A stretch of DNA of 64,000 nt, from assembly GCA_000621905.1 (NCBI GenBank), contig JHXB01000005.1, positions 62,001-126,000 on the forward strand, written 5' to 3'. The DNA is from Lachnospiraceae bacterium NC2004 (lineage in GTDB: Bacteria; Bacillota; Clostridia; Lachnospirales; Lachnospiraceae). Below, piece by piece: positions 35,810 through 44,842 of this stretch. Position 1 is the stretch's first letter, and each line of letters opens with the position of its first letter. Made by a program: the position numbers and the translations under genes. The notes below the pieces were generated by a model. The model searched no databases, was not told the DNA's origin, and was given only the letters and a program-made list of their open reading frames with translations.

Positions 35810-35838
35810 ATAATAATCTTGTAGAAGACGAATGTCAA
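35810..35838 (-). promoter_or_regulatory. Sigma-A promoter of htpG
   Basis: On the minus strand TTGACA (35838-35833), 17-base spacer, TATTAT (35815-35810). It lies just downstream of the CIRCE element and about 45 bases before the htpG start codon. Confidence 0.85.
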
Positions 35839-35845
35839 GAAAAAA

Positions 35846-35872
35846 TTAGCACTCGTTCAAAACGAGTGCTAA
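35846..35872. promoter_or_regulatory. CIRCE element (HrcA operator) upstream of htpG
   Basis: TTAGCACTC (35846-35854), nine bases, GAGTGCTAA (35864-35872): an exact match to the CIRCE consensus, the binding site of the heat-shock repressor HrcA. Seven bases separate it from the htpG -35 box. The pairing extends into the spacer to 12 bp. On the minus strand it is followed by TTTTTT, so the same element has the form of an intrinsic terminator for the gene upstream (35909-36388). Confidence 0.96.
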
Positions 35873-35908
35873 CAAAAATCTAAATGTGATATTTATAGCT
35901 GAAAACTG

Positions 35909-36388
35909 TTATTCTTCAAAATCAATATTCTTGCTTATTAACAGCTTTTTGACAGCAGTTTCAAATGAATGGTCCAGACCCTTGTCCATTGAGAAAATGC
36001 TGTAGGATGAACCTGTGGTTACTATAATCTCACCATTCTTAAACATAACATTTAAAAAGAGTCCCTCAACCTGGTCAACAGTGTAGTCATGGGTAGAAGA
36101 GTTGTAAAGTATATTAAGGCTCTCCTTAGTGACTGCCAAAACTATATTAAATCCGATAGGAAGCTTGTTGCCCTTGATCATTGAAAAAATCAAAGGTTTA
36201 AGTTTCTTCCAACTGATGTAAGCATCCTCATCTTCAGGGCTCCTAAACTCATTGCTCAGATGCCCGTCAATATTGTAGCTTATATCGTGATTGATGGATG
36301 CTTTGACACAGAGAAAGTTGTCAAACAACTCACCTATAAACATCTCATTGGTAAAGGTTTTTAAATCTGTCACTTTAAGTGCAAGCAT
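35909..36388 (-). CDS. Uncharacterised protein (possible DUF5721)
   Basis: 159 residues, soluble, no signal peptide. It begins MLALKVTDLKTFTNEMFIGELFDNF and contains IDGHLSNEF, WKKLKPLIFSMIKGNKLPIGF, LNVMFKNGEIIVTTGSSYSIFSMDKGLDHSF. I recall this as DUF5721, a small family largely limited to Lachnospiraceae and relatives, but cannot check it here. The gene starts 3 bases after the DUF4349-type lipoprotein stop, so the two are co-translated. No catalytic motif is evident. Confidence 0.6.
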   Translation of the reverse strand: MLALKVTDLKTFTNEMFIGELFDNFLCVKASINHDISYNIDGHLSNEFRSPEDEDAYISWKKLKPLIFSMIKGNKLPIGFNIVLAVTKESLNILYNSSTHDYTVDQVEGLFLNVMFKNGEIIVTTGSSYSIFSMDKGLDHSFETAVKKLLISKNIDFEE

Positions 36389-36391
36389 AGG

Positions 36392-37429
36392 TTACTCCTT
36401 GGTATCGTCGCTCTTGTTATCTGTCTTAGACGGAGCGTCTGTCTTTTTGGCTTTCTTCTCTTTTTTGTTCTTCTTTCTATTGATAAGGAAAATGATAAAC
36501 TTAACTATACCAAATACAATCAAGAAAACAACAATCAATTCAGGAAGGGCTCTAATCAAGAAGAAGAGTAAGCTCTCAAGGAAACCTAGGAAGTCAGAAC
36601 CTGACTCTTTAAGAGTGGCTTTAAGTCTCTCGGCAAATGTGCTGTCATGACCTTCCTCAATGACTTTAACTTCTGTGAGATTGATGTTAACGTAACTGTA
36701 GGCAACATCTGTCTCTATCTGTGATTTCCTGGTTTTTAACTGAGCAATCTTAATCTGGAGTTCTGTTAAACTCTCTTCAAGCGCAATCAATGCCTTTTCG
36801 TCTTTGATTGTTTCAATCTGCTTGATGTAACGCGCTTCCTTAGCTTCATATATCTCTAAAGCTTTAGCGGTATCTGAATACTCCTGAGATACATTCTCAG
36901 CGTTGGAATTCTTGCTTTTCAGGGTGGCAGCATTGCCGGCTCCGGTCATGAAATCTTCATACTTGGCGGATGCGACTCTTATGCTTGCTGTGTAAGTTCT
37001 TAAGTTGTTGTATGAGTTAAGAGTGCTTAAGTTCTCTGATTCGACAAATGCATCATATTCTTTAATCATCTTCTTAATTGTATCATATGACTTGTCAAAA
37101 TCAGTTGACTCTAATGTAAGGTTGCCACGATATACGAGCATATCTTTGTTGATGGTTGAAGCTGTGGCAGCGGCTTTACCTGTTACGGTAGAGTCGGGAT
37201 CTATATCGCTGTTGCTAGCTTCATTGCCTTCTTCGTCATACACATCTCCGTTGCTTTCTGATACAGAGTCTCCCTCGGAGTAGACTCCGTAGTCGCCATC
37301 TGCCGTGGCTCCGGATGACTTACTGTCGTAGTCGCCTGCATTTGTCTTAAATGCCTCGTCGCTTCTTCCGCATCCCGTAAATGACAGGATGAGTGTTAAT
37401 ATAAGTGCTAATAGTACATTTTTCTTCAT
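36392..37429 (-). CDS. DUF4349-type membrane-anchored lipoprotein
   Basis: 345 residues from ATG 37429 (GAGGG 8 bases upstream). MKKNVLLALILTLILSFTGC is a lipoprotein signal with lipobox FTGC. An acidic Ser/Asp-rich stretch follows, then the DUF4349 domain (VYRGNLTLESTDFDKSYDTIKKMIKEY onward). It includes a long coiled coil (EIYEAKEARYIKQIETIKDE ... SLTELQIKIAQLKTRKSQIE) and YVNINLTEV. A membrane helix (IRALPELIVVFLIVFGIVKFII) and a Lys-rich cytoplasmic tail with KKNKKEKKAKK finish the chain. It would be tethered at both ends: lipid outside, helix through the membrane. Role unknown. First gene of a pair with the small protein behind it. Confidence 0.82.
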   Translation of the reverse strand: MKKNVLLALILTLILSFTGCGRSDEAFKTNAGDYDSKSSGATADGDYGVYSEGDSVSESNGDVYDEEGNEASNSDIDPDSTVTGKAAATASTINKDMLVYRGNLTLESTDFDKSYDTIKKMIKEYDAFVESENLSTLNSYNNLRTYTASIRVASAKYEDFMTGAGNAATLKSKNSNAENVSQEYSDTAKALEIYEAKEARYIKQIETIKDEKALIALEESLTELQIKIAQLKTRKSQIETDVAYSYVNINLTEVKVIEEGHDSTFAERLKATLKESGSDFLGFLESLLFFLIRALPELIVVFLIVFGIVKFIIFLINRKKNKKEKKAKKTDAPSKTDNKSDDTKE

Positions 37430-37579
37430 ATTAGTAGCCCTCACTTTCGTATACTCCTTAAGTTGTTGCGCGTTTAACCGCGACTAGAGTAGATTATAAC
37501 ATAAATTAATATTATTTCCAATGCTTGCTTAGATGTGGTATCATATATGCACTATCATACCAATTACGAGGTTATTATT

Positions 37580-40480
37580 ATGGGAAAGACAACTAAAAAA
37601 GCAATTCAAGCTATGGTCGAAGCCAAGAATAGGATAAGAATCAAGGGAGCGAGAGAGCACAACCTTAAAGATGTTGACTTAGAGATACCAAGGGACGAGT
37701 TCATTGTATTTACAGGACTTTCAGGCTCCGGCAAGAGCTCGTTGGCATTTGACACAATATATGCTGAAGGACAGAGGAGATATATGGAGTCTCTATCTTC
37801 TTATGCAAGACAGTTCTTAGGACAGATGGAGAAGCCTGATGTTACCAAGATTGAAGGCCTTTCACCGGCAATATCTATCGATCAGAAATCGACCAACAGA
37901 AACCCTCGCTCAACCGTGGGTACTGTTACCGAGGTCTATGACTACCTTAGATTATTGTATGCGAGGGTCGGAATTCCGCATTGCCCTAATTGCGGTAAGA
38001 TTATCGAAAGACAGACCGTCGATCAGATGGTTGATACGATTATGGAACTTCCTGAGGGAACCAAGTTCTCACTTTTAGCTCCGGTTGTCAGAGGAAGAAA
38101 AGGCATGCACGAGAAGGTGCTTTCTTCTGCTAAGAAGAACGGATATGTAAGAGTGCGAGTTGACGGGCAGATGTATGATCTCTCGGAGGAGATTAAGCTC
38201 GATAAGAACAAGAAACACGATATCGAGATTGTTGTAGACAGGCTTAAGGTGAGAGAGGGACTTGAGAAGAGGCTTTCCGACTCTATAGAGACAGTGCTGA
38301 AGATTGCGGATGGTTTGTGCCTTGTCGATGTTGTGGATGGCGAGAACTTTCAGATGAGCGACAGTTTTGCATGCCCGGATTGCGGTATATCGATTGATGA
38401 GATAGAGCCGAGAAGTTTTTCATTTAACAATCCTTTTGGCGCTTGTCCTGATTGTACCGGACTTGGATTCAGAATGGAATTTGATTTGGAGCAAATGATT
38501 CCTGACGAGAGCCTGTCAATTAATGAAGGTGCGATAGCTGTTACCGGATGGCAGTCATCTAATAAGTCGGGCAGCTTTACAAATGCTGTTTTGGTTGCGC
38601 TTGCCAAGAAATATAAGTTTGATCTTGATACACCATTCGAGAAGTATCCTAAGAAGATAAGGGATATTCTTATAAATGGTACTAACGGCGAAGAAGTTGA
38701 AGTACATTATACGTCTCAGCGCGGACAGGGTGTGTATGATGTAGCATTTGAAGGACTTGTAAAGAATGTTCAAAGGAGATACAGGGAGGCGTTTTCTGAG
38801 AAACAAAGAGAAGATTACGAGAGCTATATGTCGATTACGCCATGCGAGACTTGTGGAGGAAGAAGGCTCAAATTAACCTCTTTAGCTGTAACTGTTGGCG
38901 ATAAAAATATATCTGAAGTCACTGATTTATCCATCGGTGAACTTAGAACGTACATGAATAATCTTGAACTCACAGAAAGACAGATGCTTATCGGTGAGAG
39001 AGTGCTAAGGGAGATTAAGGCGAGACTTGCCTTTTTAAATGAAGTCGGACTCGAGTATCTTACTTTATCACGTAACACCGGAAGTTTATCCGGTGGTGAG
39101 GCTCAGCGTATCAGACTTGCAACTCAGATTGGATCGGGTCTTGTCGGAGTAGCTTACATTTTAGATGAGCCGAGTATCGGACTACATCAGAGAGATAACG
39201 ATAAGCTTATATCAGCTCTCAAGAGCCTTAGGGATTTAGGCAATACTCTAATTGTTGTTGAACATGACGAGGATACTATGAGACAGGCGGATCTTTTGGT
39301 TGATATAGGTCCGGGTGCGGGTAGTCACGGTGGAGAGATAGTTGCTGTGGGTACTGTTGATGATATTGTAAATGAAGAACGTTCGATAACAGGTGATTAT
39401 CTGTCCGGAAGGAAGTACATTCCTATTCCGAAGAAGCGAAGAAAGCCAACTGATTGGCTTGAGGTAAAGGGTGCAAGACACAATAATCTTAAGAACGTTG
39501 ATGTCGAGTTCCCGATTGGAGTAATGACTGCTGTTACCGGTGTCTCAGGTTCCGGTAAGAGTTCTTTGGTAAATGAAATACTAGAGAAGGCTTTGGCAAG
39601 AAAGCTTAACCGTGCGCATGAGAAGCCTGGTAAGCATGACAAGATAATAGGTTATGATAAGCTTGATAAAGTGATTCATATAGATCAGTCACCGATAGGA
39701 AGAACTCCAAGATCTAACCCTGCTACATATACAGGTGTATTTGACGCTATAAGGGATCTCTTTGCGACCACCAAAGACGCTAAGGCTATGGGCTTTTCAA
39801 AGGGGAGATTCAGCTTCAATGTAAAGGGTGGAAGATGTGAAGCATGTAAAGGTGACGGTATCACCAAGATAGAAATGAACTTTTTACCTGATGTTTATGT
39901 GCCTTGTGAGGTATGTAACGGCAAGAGATATAACAGGGAAACGCTTGAAGTTAAGTATAAGGGGAAGTCTATATTTGACGTGCTTGACATGACAGTTGAG
40001 GAGGCGTGCGAGTTCTTTGAACCTATTCCTAGTATCTATAGGAAGATTGAGACTTTAAGAGATGTGGGGCTTTCTTATATAAAACTTGGTCAGCCTTCTA
40101 CTACTCTTTCGGGTGGAGAAGCACAGAGAGTCAAGCTTGCGACTGAGCTATCTAAAAGAAGTACAGGCAAGACTATCTACATCCTTGATGAGCCGACGAC
40201 CGGACTACATTTTGCTGATGTACATAAGCTCATTGAGATACTGCACAGGCTTACGGATGGTGGTAATACCGTAGTTGTAATTGAGCATAACCTTGATGTT
40301 ATTAAGACTGCAGATTATATAATTGATATGGGCCCTGAAGGTGGTTCGGGAGGCGGAACTGTAATTGCTAAGGGAACGCCTGAGGCGGTTGCTAAGGTGA
40401 AGGAATCCTACACCGGTCAGTACCTAAAGTCTATGCTTAAAAATGGCATCAAGGCCAATTCTGTTGCGGAAGGAATGTAG
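37580..40480 (+). CDS. uvrA: Excinuclease ABC subunit A
   Basis: About 966 residues from ATG 37580 (GAGG 8 bases upstream); upstream in-frame codons lack a site. Damage recognition in nucleotide excision repair, as a dimeric ABC-type DNA-binding ATPase. Both ATPase modules are complete: Walker [14 protein letters not shown] and [10 protein letters not shown], signatures [14 protein letters not shown] and [14 protein letters not shown]. The zinc modules are [19 protein letters not shown] with CPDCTGLG, and CEACKGDG with [10 protein letters not shown]. It is separated by about 14 kb from uvrB, whereas the two are often adjacent in Firmicutes. The last residues ([11 protein letters not shown]) are variable in the family. 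Confidence 0.97.
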   Translation: MGKTTKKAIQAMVEAKNRIRIKGAREHNLKDVDLEIPRDEFIVFTGLSGSGKSSLAFDTIYAEGQRRYMESLSSYARQFLGQMEKPDVTKIEGLSPAISIDQKSTNRNPRSTVGTVTEVYDYLRLLYARVGIPHCPNCGKIIERQTVDQMVDTIMELPEGTKFSLLAPVVRGRKGMHEKVLSSAKKNGYVRVRVDGQMYDLSEEIKLDKNKKHDIEIVVDRLKVREGLEKRLSDSIETVLKIADGLCLVDVVDGENFQMSDSFACPDCGISIDEIEPRSFSFNNPFGACPDCTGLGFRMEFDLEQMIPDESLSINEGAIAVTGWQSSNKSGSFTNAVLVALAKKYKFDLDTPFEKYPKKIRDILINGTNGEEVEVHYTSQRGQGVYDVAFEGLVKNVQRRYREAFSEKQREDYESYMSITPCETCGGRRLKLTSLAVTVGDKNISEVTDLSIGELRTYMNNLELTERQMLIGERVLREIKARLAFLNEVGLEYLTLSRNTGSLSGGEAQRIRLATQIGSGLVGVAYILDEPSIGLHQRDNDKLISALKSLRDLGNTLIVVEHDEDTMRQADLLVDIGPGAGSHGGEIVAVGTVDDIVNEERSITGDYLSGRKYIPIPKKRRKPTDWLEVKGARHNNLKNVDVEFPIGVMTAVTGVSGSGKSSLVNEILEKALARKLNRAHEKPGKHDKIIGYDKLDKVIHIDQSPIGRTPRSNPATYTGVFDAIRDLFATTKDAKAMGFSKGRFSFNVKGGRCEACKGDGITKIEMNFLPDVYVPCEVCNGKRYNRETLEVKYKGKSIFDVLDMTVEEACEFFEPIPSIYRKIETLRDVGLSYIKLGQPSTTLSGGEAQRVKLATELSKRSTGKTIYILDEPTTGLHFADVHKLIEILHRLTDGGNTVVVIEHNLDVIKTADYIIDMGPEGGSGGGTVIAKGTPEAVAKVKESYTGQYLKSMLKNGIKANSVAEGM

Positions 40481-40548
40481 TTTTAAGTATACTATTTTGT
40501 GGATTGAAAAACTTTATAACTAATGAGGAATATGGTATGATAGATAAA

Positions 40549-40572
40549 GGGACGGTTCATAAGAACCGTCCC
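40549..40572. terminator. Bidirectional terminator after uvrA
   Basis: A 10-bp perfect stem GGGACGGTTC / GAACCGTCCC with an ATAA loop, between convergent uvrA and the CheX-like gene. Confidence 0.82.
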
Positions 40573-40590
40573 ATTTAAATGCTTGTAATA

Positions 40591-41508
40591 TTAAATATCT
40601 GTTACCTCAAATGTATCATCATCATAAACAACGATAAGGTCTATTGGCTTATTCTTTACGAAGAGAGGCATCTTATACATCTGATTCTTAGCAGAAATCT
40701 TAGTCGGACCCTGCTTCATAATAGGTGATTCATCAACAACTGTGATGTCTTTCTCACTCAAGAACGAAGCGAACAATCCGTTGTTCCAGTTCATGAATTC
40801 ATTAGCTGCGTCAAGAGCATCAATACCTGCAGCTTCTGCGGTACATCCAAATGAATTCATACAGAAACCGTCGGCAACCTGTACTATAGCATCTCTCTCT
40901 CCACAAAGTGCAGTTCTGAAATTCTCGCCACCGACAATATTTCGGATCGAACTCATAGGTGATTCGTGCTCTTCAATCTTGGTGACAGCACCCATGTTGA
41001 AGAATCGATCTATGAAACGAACGATACTTCTCGCTGTTAAAAGGAAGTACTCCTTAACATATTCAGGAAGCTCGGCGCGCTTAATGAAAATAGGAGCAAT
41101 TCTGTCTATATCGCCACTCTTAACAGCCTCTAAATCCATGGCGGACAAGCCTCTGTCTCGCCTGTATGCGGTAAGTTCTGTTCTTATCTCATCCATGTTC
41201 ATAATCTCAGCTTCTAAAAGAGCCTGTATAAACAGAAGATAAGCATCACCCTGCCTGTCCAAAATGTCGGATACATCCATCTCGGTTAAATAACCCTTCT
41301 CTACGGCAATATCACCGAAACGCCTATCAAATTGTTGCTGCAATCTGTTGACTTCCTTGGTCTCTTCTTCGGTCATGAGCCCCATCTCAACCGCAAGTAA
41401 ACCCATCTGAACCTTGGAATTCTTGGTCTTCTCAATCAACTCATCATATTGAGTATCTGTTATTATTGACTTCTCAAGCAGATACTTACCAAAATAAATA
41501 CCAAACAT
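40591..41508 (-). CDS. CheX-like chemotaxis phosphatase domain fused to an N-terminal MshEN-like domain
   Basis: 305 residues, soluble. Residues 1-110 have the FGKYLLEKSIITDTQYDELIE and FGDIAVEKGYLTEMDVSDIL pattern, two helical units like the GspE_N/MshEN fold, which in other proteins binds c-di-GMP. Residues about 155-300 resemble CheX/CheC phosphatases: helix ANEFMNW supplies the E-x-x-N motif (E237, N240) used to dephosphorylate a receiver. The chain ends in a beta-rich segment (LFVKNKPIDLIVVYDD). A phosphatase of a receiver domain, with possible c-di-GMP input, is the best guess. CheX normally has two such motifs in related CheC forms, but only one is visible here. The start has AAGGAGG upstream. 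Single gene. Confidence 0.65.
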   Translation of the reverse strand: MFGIYFGKYLLEKSIITDTQYDELIEKTKNSKVQMGLLAVEMGLMTEEETKEVNRLQQQFDRRFGDIAVEKGYLTEMDVSDILDRQGDAYLLFIQALLEAEIMNMDEIRTELTAYRRDRGLSAMDLEAVKSGDIDRIAPIFIKRAELPEYVKEYFLLTARSIVRFIDRFFNMGAVTKIEEHESPMSSIRNIVGGENFRTALCGERDAIVQVADGFCMNSFGCTAEAAGIDALDAANEFMNWNNGLFASFLSEKDITVVDESPIMKQGPTKISAKNQMYKMPLFVKNKPIDLIVVYDDDTFEVTDI

Positions 41509-41633
41509 AATCCGTCCCTCCTTAAAATTATTTACCTAACTCATAGTATATCACACTTTTATCATTTTTTGAAACACATTTATTAACATCTGATAATGTT
41601 TATTTAGGCTTGTAACTTAAATAGGCTTTATGG

Positions 41634-41662
41634 TTGTTAAAATGGCATTTTTATAGTATAAT
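41634..41662 (+). promoter_or_regulatory. Promoter of the secreted LRR gene
   Basis: TTGTTA (41634-41639), 17-base spacer, TATAAT (41657-41662), 41 bases before the start codon. Confidence 0.6.
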
Positions 41663-41702
41663 AAGCAGTAGGTAATTTTTCATGAGATAGGAGGAAATGA
41701 AT

Positions 41703-42923
41703 ATGAGATTAAAGAAGTTATGTGCATTTATTATTACAATTGCTTTGGTGATTGGTACATCGTTTAGTACGACGATTGCTAATGCTGCCAAGCCTAAGCT
41801 TGCCCAGAGCGTTACTGTTCTTCGTGTTAAGGATAAGACTACCCTTAAGATTAAGAATTATAAGAAGAAGACTAAGTGGTCAATCAAGTCAGGCAAATCA
41901 TATATTTCTCTTTCAAGCAAGAAGAAATCTTCGGTTGTTGTTACCGCTAAGAAATCAGGCGCAAGTAACAAGGTAGTTACAGCCAAGGTAATGGCCAAGG
42001 CAGGTTCTAAGAAACTATATGCAACATTTACAATTCTGCCGCGCTACAAGATGGAATCTACAGAGAAGACTGCGCTTAAGAATGTTATCAAGAGTCTTAA
42101 GTCTGGCTCGGATATTTCAAACAATCTCTACTCGGAAGCTCAATATAAATGGGACACTGCCGGGCATCTTGTGGGTCTCAATTGGAGCAGTAAGGAGCTT
42201 AACGAGGCAAGTATTGATTTGTCAGCATTTCCGTATCTTGAGACTGTAAGTCTTGGAGAGAATGAAGCTATTGGAAGCGTTATATTAACCGGATTAACCA
42301 AGCTTAGCAGTTTAAGGGTTAGCGATACTCAGATTACTACGCTTGATCTTTCAACCAATACTGCACTCCGTACAGTTGATTTAAGCGGTACCGGAATTGC
42401 AACAGTTGATTTTTCTAAGAATCTTTTGCTAGATTCTGTTAAGATCACAGACAATTCTGCAATCAAGTCTATCAATCTCAGTAATCATACGGCATTAACC
42501 AAGCTATACTGTTATAACAATGATGTGTTGACGGATGTTAATGTTAGCGGTTGTACAGCTTTAAAGGAACTTAAGTGTTACAATAATGTTCTTTTGACAA
42601 GCCTTGTACTCAACGGCTGTACTTCTCTTGCAGAGCTTAAGGCGTATGGTAATACTTCCCTTGAAGCATTGGATGTTAAGGACAGTACTAATATCTCTAA
42701 GGTGGTAGTGGATGAGAAGACTAAGTTAGATAATGCTTCTTCTTCAATCGAAAGCGCTGTTCAGACATATGATCCTGACGCAGAAGAAGATGAGGAAGAC
42801 GATGAAATTATTGATGATGAGGATGATTTCACGGATTACGGTTTAGATGAAGATGAGGAAGATGAGGAAGACGATGAAGATGATGAATCGTATGATGAAG
42901 AGGATGATGGCGATGAAGTCTGA
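41703..42923 (+). CDS. Secreted Ig-like / leucine-rich-repeat protein with acidic tail
   Basis: About 406 residues. ATG 41703 is chosen because AGGAGG ends 8 bases before it; the ATG at 41697 is only 2 bases away. Signal peptide MRLKKLCAFIITIALVIGTS, cleavage near ANA-AKP. Residues about 32-120 are a Lys-rich Ig-like domain (WSIKSGKSYISLSSKKKSSV). Residues about 135-340 are irregular LRRs of about 21 residues (LTKLSSLRVSDTQITTLDLS, NTALRTVDLSGTGIATVDFS, CTALKELKCYNNVLLTSLVL). The last 50 residues are almost all Asp/Glu. No sortase motif is present. The acidic tail could bind calcium or basic wall components; this is inference. The ung gene follows 36 bases later. Confidence 0.78.
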   Translation: MRLKKLCAFIITIALVIGTSFSTTIANAAKPKLAQSVTVLRVKDKTTLKIKNYKKKTKWSIKSGKSYISLSSKKKSSVVVTAKKSGASNKVVTAKVMAKAGSKKLYATFTILPRYKMESTEKTALKNVIKSLKSGSDISNNLYSEAQYKWDTAGHLVGLNWSSKELNEASIDLSAFPYLETVSLGENEAIGSVILTGLTKLSSLRVSDTQITTLDLSTNTALRTVDLSGTGIATVDFSKNLLLDSVKITDNSAIKSINLSNHTALTKLYCYNNDVLTDVNVSGCTALKELKCYNNVLLTSLVLNGCTSLAELKAYGNTSLEALDVKDSTNISKVVVDEKTKLDNASSSIESAVQTYDPDAEEDEEDDEIIDDEDDFTDYGLDEDEEDEEDDEDDESYDEEDDGDEV

Positions 42924-42959
42924 TAGACTGAGCAATAATAACCTTTAGGAGATTTGAAA

Positions 42960-43637
42960 ATGAGTGCAGTAAGTGCCGATTGGCATAAGGCTATGCTTGA
43001 AGAGACAGCTAAACCTTACTATAAAGAACTTTCTAAATTTGTGATAAGTGAGTACAACAGGACAACTGTATATCCGCCAAAGGATATGATATATTCTGCG
43101 TTCGAGGTCACTCCGTTAAGTGAAGTTAAGGTGTTAATCCTGGGACAAGATCCATACCATGAGCCAAATCAGGCTCATGGTATGTCATTTTCTGTATTGC
43201 CGTCTCAGAAGGTTATACCTAAATCACTTCAGAATATTTATAAAGAACTTAATCAGGACTTAGGATGCTATATTCCTAACAACGGATATCTTATGAAGTG
43301 GGCTAAACAGGGAGTACTTCTTTTGAATACGGTTTTGACTGTCAGAGCGCACGAGGCCAATTCTCACGCCAAGCATGGCTGGGAGACATTTACAGACAAG
43401 ATAATAAGTGTTATCAATGAAGAAGACAGACCTATAGTTATTATACTATGGGGCAACTCTGCCAAGGCTAAGATGGGACTCCTTAACAATCCAAAGCATC
43501 TTGTACTCACATCAGCGCATCCGAGTCCGCTCTCTGCGAGCAGAGGTTTCTTTGGGTGTAAGCATTTTAGTAAAGCCAATGATTTTCTTAAAAAGAACGG
43601 TATTGAGCCGATAGACTGGCAGATTGAGAATATATAA
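42960..43637 (+). CDS. ung: Uracil-DNA glycosylase
   Basis: 225 residues, family 1 UDG, which removes uracil from DNA to start base excision repair. The water-activating loop reads LGQDPYHEPNQAHGMSFSV (catalytic Asp in DPYH) and the leucine loop HPSPLSASRGFFGCKHF. The uracil-contact strand LLLNTVLTV and IILWGN are also normal. ATG 42960 has AGGAG 8 bases upstream; the TTG two codons earlier is less likely. The length equals the family norm. Confidence 0.97.
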   Translation: MSAVSADWHKAMLEETAKPYYKELSKFVISEYNRTTVYPPKDMIYSAFEVTPLSEVKVLILGQDPYHEPNQAHGMSFSVLPSQKVIPKSLQNIYKELNQDLGCYIPNNGYLMKWAKQGVLLLNTVLTVRAHEANSHAKHGWETFTDKIISVINEEDRPIVIILWGNSAKAKMGLLNNPKHLVLTSAHPSPLSASRGFFGCKHFSKANDFLKKNGIEPIDWQIENI

Positions 43638-43654
43638 CAAGGCAGGTGAGATAA

Positions 43655-44827
43655 GTGGGCCATAAACTCAAAGTTATAATTAATGGAATGTTTTACGGGG
43701 ATTCATACACCAAGTTTATGCTTTGGAGTATTTTTCTATTGGGCGTAGCTACGCTGGGCTCGCTTATAATAGCAGCCGCTATATTTGATATTTATTTTGT
43801 CGGTGCTGCGCTTATATTTGCAGGAATAGATGCGTACCTCATACACGGACTTAATCTTGGAGTTGAGATGAAGGGTGGCGTGGAGCAGACGGAAGAAGAA
43901 GCGGAAGATGATGAAGAAGAGGATAACGAGGATGACATTGAGATAGACGAAGATCTTACCATAGAGAGGCTCGACGCAGAAGAAGATATCAAGGAGAAGA
44001 AAGAGAAGAAAGCCAAGAAAGACAAAAAGTCTAAGAAGGATACCAAGAAGGCTGATAATTCTTCAGCGGATGCAGGAGTGGATGACAAGAAAGAGGCTTC
44101 TGCACCTGAGCAGTCTTACTACACTGAGAGAGAGCTTAAAATGCTCTTTAAGAAGTATAAGGTCAAGAAGAATCACAGACCTATATTAGTCGATCACAGC
44201 GATAAGTTTAAGATAAAAGAGTGCCCTGCATTTGCATGGACTACAAGGAATAATTTCTGTATATTACTGATGGAGAGTGAGCCGAGAAAGCTTACCTTCG
44301 GACTTGAAGTGTTGGGTCGTATCACGTATGCGAAGGCACATCCAGCCAATCAGAAGAAAGAGTACGATTGCTTAGTAGGTCAGGATCTCATATCGCTTGT
44401 CTTTAGTGAGTACAGACCGGTGTATCAGAGCGTAATGATGCAGGGGCGAAAGGCAGAGGCCAAGAACCTGTACATCCTTGAGCCGGATATTTATATTACG
44501 GCGGCGTCTGCTAGAGAGATTATGATTCTTGGAGCTCCTGAGTTTGTGGTTAGTGATGATGTGACTCAGTCAGATGAATATAATCAATATTATAAGCAGG
44601 TATATAAGCAGAAGATACTTCTTGACGACGGAGTTCTTAATATCAAGGATTATCAGACCAGAGTGAGAGCTATCTTGCAGAAGTTAGCTGAGGCAACTTT
44701 GACGCCTGCTGCATTTAGGATGACTCTTCAGGATATGACTATGAATCAGCTTATTACGACAGAGTATTCTACATATTATACACAGGTTAACAGACAGATT
44801 AGAGAAAGAAGAGGTGAGCAGGTATAA
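43655..44827 (+). CDS. Uncharacterised membrane protein with acidic and basic blocks
   Basis: 390 residues from GTG 43655 (AGGTGAG upstream). Two membrane helices near the N-terminus (FMLWSIFLLGVATLGSLIIAA and IYFVGAALIFAGIDAYLI) are followed by an acidic block (EEEAEDDEEEDNEDDIEIDE). A lysine block (EKKEKKAKKDKKSKKDTKK) comes next, then a 230-residue soluble domain starting SYYTERELKMLFKKYKVKK. That domain contains FAWTTRNNFCILLMESEPRKLTF and LQKLAEATLTPAAFRMTLQDM. I do not recognise the domain. The gene lies 17 bases behind ung, but no functional link is apparent. Its last bases form one arm of the terminator hairpin. Confidence 0.7.
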   Translation: MGHKLKVIINGMFYGDSYTKFMLWSIFLLGVATLGSLIIAAAIFDIYFVGAALIFAGIDAYLIHGLNLGVEMKGGVEQTEEEAEDDEEEDNEDDIEIDEDLTIERLDAEEDIKEKKEKKAKKDKKSKKDTKKADNSSADAGVDDKKEASAPEQSYYTERELKMLFKKYKVKKNHRPILVDHSDKFKIKECPAFAWTTRNNFCILLMESEPRKLTFGLEVLGRITYAKAHPANQKKEYDCLVGQDLISLVFSEYRPVYQSVMMQGRKAEAKNLYILEPDIYITAASAREIMILGAPEFVVSDDVTQSDEYNQYYKQVYKQKILLDDGVLNIKDYQTRVRAILQKLAEATLTPAAFRMTLQDMTMNQLITTEYSTYYTQVNRQIRERRGEQV

Positions 44828-44839
44828 TGCTCACCTCTT
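44809..44839. terminator. Hairpin overlapping the end of the membrane protein gene
   Basis: A 12-bp perfect stem AAGAGGTGAGCA / TGCTCACCTCTT whose left arm encodes the last residues. The 7-base loop holds the TAA stop codon. It separates convergent genes. The T-tracts are short on both sides. Confidence 0.75.
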
Positions 44840-44842
44840 AAT

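Noticed and set aside
43792-44088. Minus-strand Ser-rich open frame opposite the charged membrane protein
   Set aside because: Complement of Glu/Asp/Lys codons; low complexity, no start signals.
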